Positions 6,174 through 10,660 of a stretch of DNA of 10,660 nt are shown piece by piece (position 1 is the first letter of the stretch; each line of letters begins with the position of its first letter). The stretch covers positions 1-10,660 of the forward strand of contig PWQB01000338.1 of assembly GCA_003556955.1 (NCBI GenBank). Direction: 5' to 3'. Both the position numbers and the translations under genes were made by a program. The notes under the pieces are model-generated. The model was not told the origin of the DNA. It did not search any database and worked only from the letters and a program-made list of their open reading frames with translations. The stretch is from Nostocaceae cyanobacterium CSSed10_463m. Its GTDB lineage: Bacteria; Cyanobacteriota; Cyanobacteriia; Cyanobacteriales; Nostocaceae.

Positions 6174-9020
6174 ATGCGAATACCAAAAGCAACCTATCGC
6201 ATTCAATTCAACACCCAATTTAATTTTAACTCAGCCCAAAAAATCATCACCTATCTTCACGAATTAGGAATATCCGACCTTTACGCATCACCAATATTTA
6301 AAGCCAGAACAGGTAGCACCCACGGCTATGATATAGTTGACCCCAATCAATTAAACCCAGAATTAGGAACACCAGAAGAATTTACCGCTTTAGTTGCAGA
6401 ATTAAAACAGCATCATATCGGTTGGCTACAAGATATTGTCCCCAACCACATGGCTTATGATAGCCAAAATCAATATCTGATGGATGTTCTCGAAAATGGT
6501 GTTAATTCCACTTATGCTAACTACTTTGACATTGCTTGGAATTCCCACATAAACAATGAAAGTAGTCATAGCCAACAACCCATTCTAGCACCTTTACTTG
6601 GTAATTTTTACGGTGAATCCTTAGAAAATGGAGAAATTCAACTCAAATATCATCAAAGTGGCTTAAGTGTGAATTATTATGATTTTAGATTTCCCCTTAA
6701 ATTGTCATCTTACGCGATATTTCTGAATCAGAATATTGGGAAATTATCTCAGATATTAGGGAGAAATAATCCTATATTTGTGAGATTACTTGGTATTCTT
6801 TATATGGTAAAACATATACCTGCTGATGCTACCCCCAAAGAGAGACAAGACCAAATAGATTTTGTCAAAGGGTTGTTATGGGAACTTTATACAGATAATA
6901 CAGAAGTCCAAAGATTTATTGACGAAAACCTCAAACTGTTTAATGGTGAACAAGGTAAACCAGAAAGCTTTAATCTTTTAGATAGTTTACTTTCAGAACA
7001 ATTTTTCCGCCTAGCTTTTTGGAAAGTCGGCGCAGAAGAGATTAATTACAGGAGGTTTTTTACAGTCAATGAATTAATATCTGTAAATATAGAAGATTTC
7101 CAGGTATTTGAAAAAACCCATGCTTTGATTACTAAGTTTGTCCAAGAAAATAAAATTACTGGTTTACGAATTGACCATATTGATGGACTTTATAACCCAA
7201 GTCAATATTTACAGCGACTCAAAGAAAAAGTAGGTGATCTATATATTACCGTCGAAAAGATTTTGGAACCGGGGGAAGAATTACCTCATCACTGGTCAAT
7301 TCAAGGAACTACAGGTTATGATTTCTTAAATTATCTGAATAGTAGTTTTTGTCAAACTGCAAACCAAGAAGCTTTTACACAAATTTACTGGAATTTGACG
7401 GGTTTTAGAACAGATTATCAACAACTTGCTATTGAGAAGAAGCATTTAATTTTAGAAAGAAATTTAGCCGGAGATATTGATAATTTAACTTATATTTTAA
7501 AGAAAATAGCCAGCAAACATCGTTACGGTAATGATTTTACCATTAATGGCTTAAAACGTGCGATCGCAGAAGTCCTAACTCTCTTCCCAATTTATCGAAC
7601 ATACACAAATTCAGACGGTATATTACCAGCAGACCGTGAATATATTCAAGATGTAATTCAACAAGCAAAATCCAATCTTCCCCTGCTGCACCATGAATTA
7701 AACTTCATTGAAAAATTGCTGTTACTCGAATATGAAAATTATCTCACACCAGAGGATCAACAGCAATGGCTTGATTTTGTCATGCGACTACAGCAATATA
7801 CTGGACCATTAATGGCTAAAGGAGTGGAAGATACAGCTTTATACGTTTATAACCGCTTTATTTCCTTAAACGAAGTTGGTGGAAATCCCGATAACTTTGG
7901 CGTGAGTATTCCAGATTTTCACAACTTTAATCAGCAGCGAAAAACCCATTGGTTACACTCAATGAATGCTACTTCCACCCATGATACTAAACGAGGTGAA
8001 GATATCCGCGCCAGATTAAATGTTTTGTCAGAAATTCCCGAAGAATGGAAAACACAAGTTTACGCATTTTGTGAAATTAATCATCATCATAAAACCAGTG
8101 TAAATAAAAGTTTAGATAAGCCAGATAGAAATGATGAATATCAATTTTATCAGATGCTGATTGGTGCATTTCCGTTTTTTGAACATGAGTATAATAACTT
8201 TTATCAACGCATTCAAGATTATGTCCTCAAAGCTGCTAGAGAAGCTAAAGTTTACACCGCATGGCTAAGACCTAATGAAACTTATGAAAATGCTTTGACT
8301 CAGTTTGTTTCAGCAGTTTTAAAAGACAATGAATTTTTGCAGAAATTTCTCCCTTTTCAGAAACGGATAGCCTACTATGGTATTTTCAATTCCTTATCTC
8401 AGACTTTATTAAAAATTACCTCTCCTGGAGTTCCCGACTTTTATCAAGGTACTGAACTTTGGGATTTCAGTATGGTTGATCCTGATAATCGTCGTCCGGT
8501 TGATTTTGAATTGCGACAGTCTCATCTTAAAGCTATTAAGGAACAAGCCGAAACTGATATTTTAAAATTGATCAATGAATTATTAGTAACGAAGGAAGAT
8601 GGTAGAATAAAACTATTTCTCATTGCCCAAGCTTTAAAAGCTAGAAGAGAAAACATCACCGTTTTTCAACAAGGTGACTATTTACCTTTAGAAGTTGGGG
8701 GAAAGTTTGCAGATCATATCATTGCTTTTGCGAGGGTTTATAATCATCAGATAATGATTACCATTGCACCCCGCTTTTTTACCAGCCTAATTCAACCCGG
8801 AGAATATCCTTTAAATCAGCAAGTCTGGGATGATACATATATTCAGTTACCACCAGATGCGCCTTTAGTTTGGCAAGATACCATTACTGGGGAAATGGTC
8901 AACACTGATAAAATTATGTTGGTTGGTGATGCACTCCAACACTTCCCTGTAGCCTTGTTGAAAGGAAATATGATTATCGAACCGCCAAGAAGCCAAGAAC
9001 GCCAAGTTAAAGAGGGATAA
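6174..9020 (+). CDS. treY: Malto-oligosyltrehalose synthase, TreY
   Basis: TreY is an intramolecular transglucosylase that converts the reducing-end alpha-1,4-linked glucose of a malto-oligosaccharide into an alpha,alpha-1,1 linkage, making the substrate for TreZ. It is cytoplasmic. Numbering from the chosen ATG (948 aa), the protein opens with RIPKATYRIQF (2-12), a hallmark of the family. GH13 region I is DIVPNH (87-92). Region II is LRIDHIDGL (331-339), with nucleophile Asp334. Region III is ITVEKIL, with Glu361. Region IV is STHDTKRGED (601-610), with Asp604. The long stretch between regions I and II holds the large insertion typical of TreY. MAKGVEDTALY (547-557) and PGVPDFYQGTELWDFSMVDPD (751-771, given in part) are also family signatures. 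Length is in the usual range. An in-frame TTG at 6147 would add nine residues but lacks a ribosome site. The last codons run into AAGAAGCCAAG-like repeat sequence. treZ lies upstream; thyX converges 61 bp downstream. Confidence 0.97.
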   Translation: MRIPKATYRIQFNTQFNFNSAQKIITYLHELGISDLYASPIFKARTGSTHGYDIVDPNQLNPELGTPEEFTALVAELKQHHIGWLQDIVPNHMAYDSQNQYLMDVLENGVNSTYANYFDIAWNSHINNESSHSQQPILAPLLGNFYGESLENGEIQLKYHQSGLSVNYYDFRFPLKLSSYAIFLNQNIGKLSQILGRNNPIFVRLLGILYMVKHIPADATPKERQDQIDFVKGLLWELYTDNTEVQRFIDENLKLFNGEQGKPESFNLLDSLLSEQFFRLAFWKVGAEEINYRRFFTVNELISVNIEDFQVFEKTHALITKFVQENKITGLRIDHIDGLYNPSQYLQRLKEKVGDLYITVEKILEPGEELPHHWSIQGTTGYDFLNYLNSSFCQTANQEAFTQIYWNLTGFRTDYQQLAIEKKHLILERNLAGDIDNLTYILKKIASKHRYGNDFTINGLKRAIAEVLTLFPIYRTYTNSDGILPADREYIQDVIQQAKSNLPLLHHELNFIEKLLLLEYENYLTPEDQQQWLDFVMRLQQYTGPLMAKGVEDTALYVYNRFISLNEVGGNPDNFGVSIPDFHNFNQQRKTHWLHSMNATSTHDTKRGEDIRARLNVLSEIPEEWKTQVYAFCEINHHHKTSVNKSLDKPDRNDEYQFYQMLIGAFPFFEHEYNNFYQRIQDYVLKAAREAKVYTAWLRPNETYENALTQFVSAVLKDNEFLQKFLPFQKRIAYYGIFNSLSQTLLKITSPGVPDFYQGTELWDFSMVDPDNRRPVDFELRQSHLKAIKEQAETDILKLINELLVTKEDGRIKLFLIAQALKARRENITVFQQGDYLPLEVGGKFADHIIAFARVYNHQIMITIAPRFFTSLIQPGEYPLNQQVWDDTYIQLPPDAPLVWQDTITGEMVNTDKIMLVGDALQHFPVALLKGNMIIEPPRSQERQVKEG

Positions 9021-9026
9021 TTAAAA

Positions 9027-9070
9027 CTTTGCGTTCCTTTGCGTTACCTTAGCGCCCCTCTGCGTTAAAA
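9027..9070. repeat. CTTTGCGTT-type short repeat between treY and thyX
   Basis: CTTTGCGTT occurs twice 10 nt apart (9029-9037 and 9039-9047), followed by CTTAGCGCCCCTCTGCGTT. On the minus strand it reads as AACGCAGAGG... and AACGCAAAGG..., so it is related to the CGCAGAGG repeats elsewhere in the window. It fills most of the 61-bp gap between two convergent genes. No clear terminator hairpin is visible there. Confidence 0.65.
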
Positions 9071-9081
9071 AACCCTAAAAT

Positions 9082-10660
9082 TTAAGGTGCTAATCTCGCC
9101 TTACCTTGACGCTGCTTCTCATACCATTGTGCGATCGCAGGTGTCCATTCGGCAAAATGAGGCCACATCAGTTCACACAACTGTTGAATTTCCAATTGAG
9201 CATCTTTTTTATGTCTCATATCACAAAAGTGCATAAAAGACCTTAAATTGAAACTCACCACAAAATGCTGGCGATAGTCAAAAGGTACTTTACCTCTTGC
9301 GTGTTCCTCAGACATTCCCCCCTCAAAATCAGCTTTGTAACGCTTGGCTGCTTCCAGACACCATGCTAAATCTGCGGCTCGTTGTTCTGCTGAATAATGA
9401 TATTTTTTACCTTGTCTATCAGCATAATCACCAACAGGACGCAAGTAAAATACGTCTTCTATATCTTTTTTACCCTCTACTACATCGATAAATTGGTTAC
9501 CCGTGTAACGGAAGGAGTTATGAACTACTATTCCATTAGCAACAAAATTATGCCAGTCACCTTCTACTTCTAAGTCGTAAGTCATTTGTTGTCCAAGGTA
9601 TTCTACACTCTTAACCTTGACCGGATGTGACTGTAATTTTTTTTCTGTATTGACTATAGGATCATAAGATTTTCTGTAAAGCTCTTTACCTAATACTGCT
9701 ATACCATTACACATCAAGTAGGATGGCTTAGTCATTTCGATGACAGTACCATCAATATTAGTGACTAAACCAACTGCGTCACCCATTGTTTGCCAGCCTT
9801 CTGACGTAAATAGGCGATGGTTAACGGTGCAGTCTAAAGTTTTTCCATCCTCCAACGTGACTCGATAGACAGGCTGAAGACCACTACACATTACATCTTT
9901 AATATGCCCAACTTCAAATAAACCAGTTTCTTCGTTCAGAACTCGCAAGCGCATTTTGCGAATACGTTGTTTACAATCGCGCCGATATTCACCAGGTGCT
10001 TCTCCATTCCTACCCCGAATCGACCTTTGACGGATTGCTTTTTCTCCGTTAGTCCAGGTGTCGTATAATTCTCCAATTGTTTTTTTCAGCTTCTGGCTAG
10101 TGTCACCCTCACAGTTAACAAAAGTAATTTCGGTATCCGCCGACAAGCATTGCACATCAAATGATACACCAACCCGATGTGTACGAGCCTGCTGCATCAC
10201 ACTGTGAGGAAAATAACCACAGTTAAAAACTATTTGGGGATGCTCTAAGCAGTTCCCACAAACAACAACTTTTCTGTCTTTTCGCACCAGCAACGCCCCG
10301 GTGGAAACCGTCACACAAAAAACATCACCTTGATATGATTCGATGCTTTCAACATAACTACGAGAGCGATTATTTTGAGAGATTTCTACTCTAGGTTCTA
10401 TACGTTTAGATATATGAACTCTGCCACAAGGTTTGTGGTTTTTGTGTTCTTCGCCTTGATTGGGATTACTGAGACTGTAAGAACCGGATTCGCCATTGAG
10501 ATGTAGAATCGCTTGTAAAAAGTCTAAAACTTGCTCACTTGTAGAATCATAAGACCAAGTGCTGCTTTTTTCAGTGCCATCAGTGACTCGCATCCCTTCT
10601 AACAAACAAACAATCAAATCCGGCGTTAAGTTTAAGTAAGACCAAGGAATACATTTTTCT
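9082..10660 (-). CDS. thyX: Flavin-dependent thymidylate synthase ThyX, intein-containing, partial at the right edge
   Basis: ThyX methylates dUMP to dTMP using methylene-tetrahydrofolate, FAD and NADPH, and acts in the cytoplasm. The frame is open through the right edge, so the N-terminal part of the enzyme is outside the window; the TTG at 10617 is not the real start. Three visible stretches belong to the enzyme or its inserts: C-terminal part of intein 1 (10252-10660), a 34-residue extein (10150-10251), intein 2 (9517-10149), and the 144-residue C-terminal extein (9085-9516). The short extein reads CLEHPQIVFNCGYFPHSVMQ and continues to the signature RTHRVGVSFDVQ. After intein 2 the chain resumes with SFRYTGNQF, so the spliced signature is RTHRVGVSFDVQSFRYTG. 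The C-terminal part has HARGKVPFDYRQHFVVSFNL and LRSFMHFCDMR, conserved in ThyX, then the LEIQQLCELMWP helix. An active enzyme needs both inteins removed. It converges on treY. No thyA is visible. Confidence 0.93.
   Translation of the reverse strand, partial: EKCIPWSYLNLTPDLIVCLLEGMRVTDGTEKSSTWSYDSTSEQVLDFLQAILHLNGESGSYSLSNPNQGEEHKNHKPCGRVHISKRIEPRVEISQNNRSRSYVESIESYQGDVFCVTVSTGALLVRKDRKVVVCGNCLEHPQIVFNCGYFPHSVMQQARTHRVGVSFDVQCLSADTEITFVNCEGDTSQKLKKTIGELYDTWTNGEKAIRQRSIRGRNGEAPGEYRRDCKQRIRKMRLRVLNEETGLFEVGHIKDVMCSGLQPVYRVTLEDGKTLDCTVNHRLFTSEGWQTMGDAVGLVTNIDGTVIEMTKPSYLMCNGIAVLGKELYRKSYDPIVNTEKKLQSHPVKVKSVEYLGQQMTYDLEVEGDWHNFVANGIVVHNSFRYTGNQFIDVVEGKKDIEDVFYLRPVGDYADRQGKKYHYSAEQRAADLAWCLEAAKRYKADFEGGMSEEHARGKVPFDYRQHFVVSFNLRSFMHFCDMRHKKDAQLEIQQLCELMWPHFAEWTPAIAQWYEKQRQGKARLAP
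9517..10149 (-). mobile_element. ThyX intein 2: mini-intein, 211 aa, no endonuclease
   Basis: The intein starts at Cys with block A CLSADTEITF and ends with NFVANGIVVHN, block F plus G. The penultimate His and terminal Asn are both present, and the +1 extein residue is Ser. Block B is TVNHRLFTSEGW, with the TxxH Thr and His 108 and 111 residues into the intein. The segment YDLEVEGDWHNF is the usual F block. All splicing residues are therefore present and it should be active. No LAGLIDADG or HNH motif is visible between blocks B and F, so there is no homing endonuclease. Compared with Npu DnaE, where the block B His is about 70 residues in, about 40 residues are added between blocks A and B, rich in Arg and Lys. 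The boundaries are exact because the flanking ThyX signature rejoins perfectly. Confidence 0.93.
10252..10660 (-). mobile_element. ThyX intein 1, C-terminal part, with LAGLIDADG-like motif; continues past the edge
   Basis: Only the C-terminal 136 or so residues are in the window. The splicing end reads DVFCVTVSTGALLVRKDRK, then VVVCGN, followed by extein Cys. This is an F block with Gly rather than His before the terminal Asn, a variant found in some phage-type inteins. Upstream, LLEGMRVTDGT (10573-10605) in a context like WSYLNLTPDLIVCLLEGMRV followed by TWSYDSTSEQVLDFLQAILH resembles the second LAGLIDADG motif and following fold of a homing endonuclease. The N-terminal splicing domain and first LAGLIDADG motif would lie beyond the edge. 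The boundary with the extein is inferred from where ThyX sequence (LEHPQIVFN) begins. Confidence 0.82.

Noticed and set aside
9297..9491. 64-residue plus-strand open frame
   Set aside because: It is antisense to the conserved C-terminal extein of ThyX, and no ribosome site is visible.
10615..10617. TTG as the start codon of the thyX frame
   Set aside because: The frame stays open to the window edge, and the upstream residues (EKCIPWSYLNLTPD) continue the endonuclease-like domain, so the true start lies outside the window.

Overview
The window looks like chromosome from a filamentous, heterocyst-type cyanobacterium of the Nostoc/Anabaena group. The evidence is ten copies of the HIP1 palindrome GCGATCGC (starting at 191, 695, 833, 899, 2266, 3470, 5134, 5260, 7560 and 9131), intergenic gaps filled with short interspersed repeats of the kinds common in Nostocales, a treZ-treY trehalose pair, and a ThyX interrupted by inteins. 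I infer the genus from these features; no marker gene is present to fix the species.

Layout. Positions 1-127 hold a palindromic, MITE-like repeat. From 170 to 3708 three minus-strand genes read leftward: a short-chain dehydrogenase/reductase (3708-2740), an alpha/beta-fold hydrolase (2628-1837) and a 478-residue protein I cannot assign (1606-170). They are co-directional, and both gaps (111 and 230 bp) are mostly repeat DNA. A 434-bp A+T-rich gap (3709-4142) separates this cluster from the divergent plus-strand genes treZ (4143-6005) and treY (6174-9020). A convergent, partial thyX (9082 to beyond the right edge) closes the window.

How the genes work together. TreY turns the reducing end of a malto-oligosaccharide into a trehalose unit, and TreZ releases that trehalose. 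Together they make trehalose from glycogen-type glucans, as desiccation-tolerant cyanobacteria do. In Anabaena sp. PCC 7120, as I recall, a trehalase gene (treH) follows treY. Here the next gene is thyX on the opposite strand, so any trehalase is elsewhere. The dehydrogenase, hydrolase and unknown protein could form a small oxidation/hydrolysis pathway, but no substrate can be read from the sequence.

The most unusual object is thyX. Its reading frame has two separate inteins with only 34 residues of host protein between them. The complete one (9517-10149) is a 211-residue mini-intein lying immediately before the Ser of the flavin-dependent thymidylate synthase signature. The other (10252 to the edge) shows only its C-terminal part: a LAGLIDADG-like motif and an uncommon Gly-Asn end. 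The active enzyme would need two protein-splicing events. The remaining interest is in the repeats: at least four families, one of which supplies the last codons of treZ.
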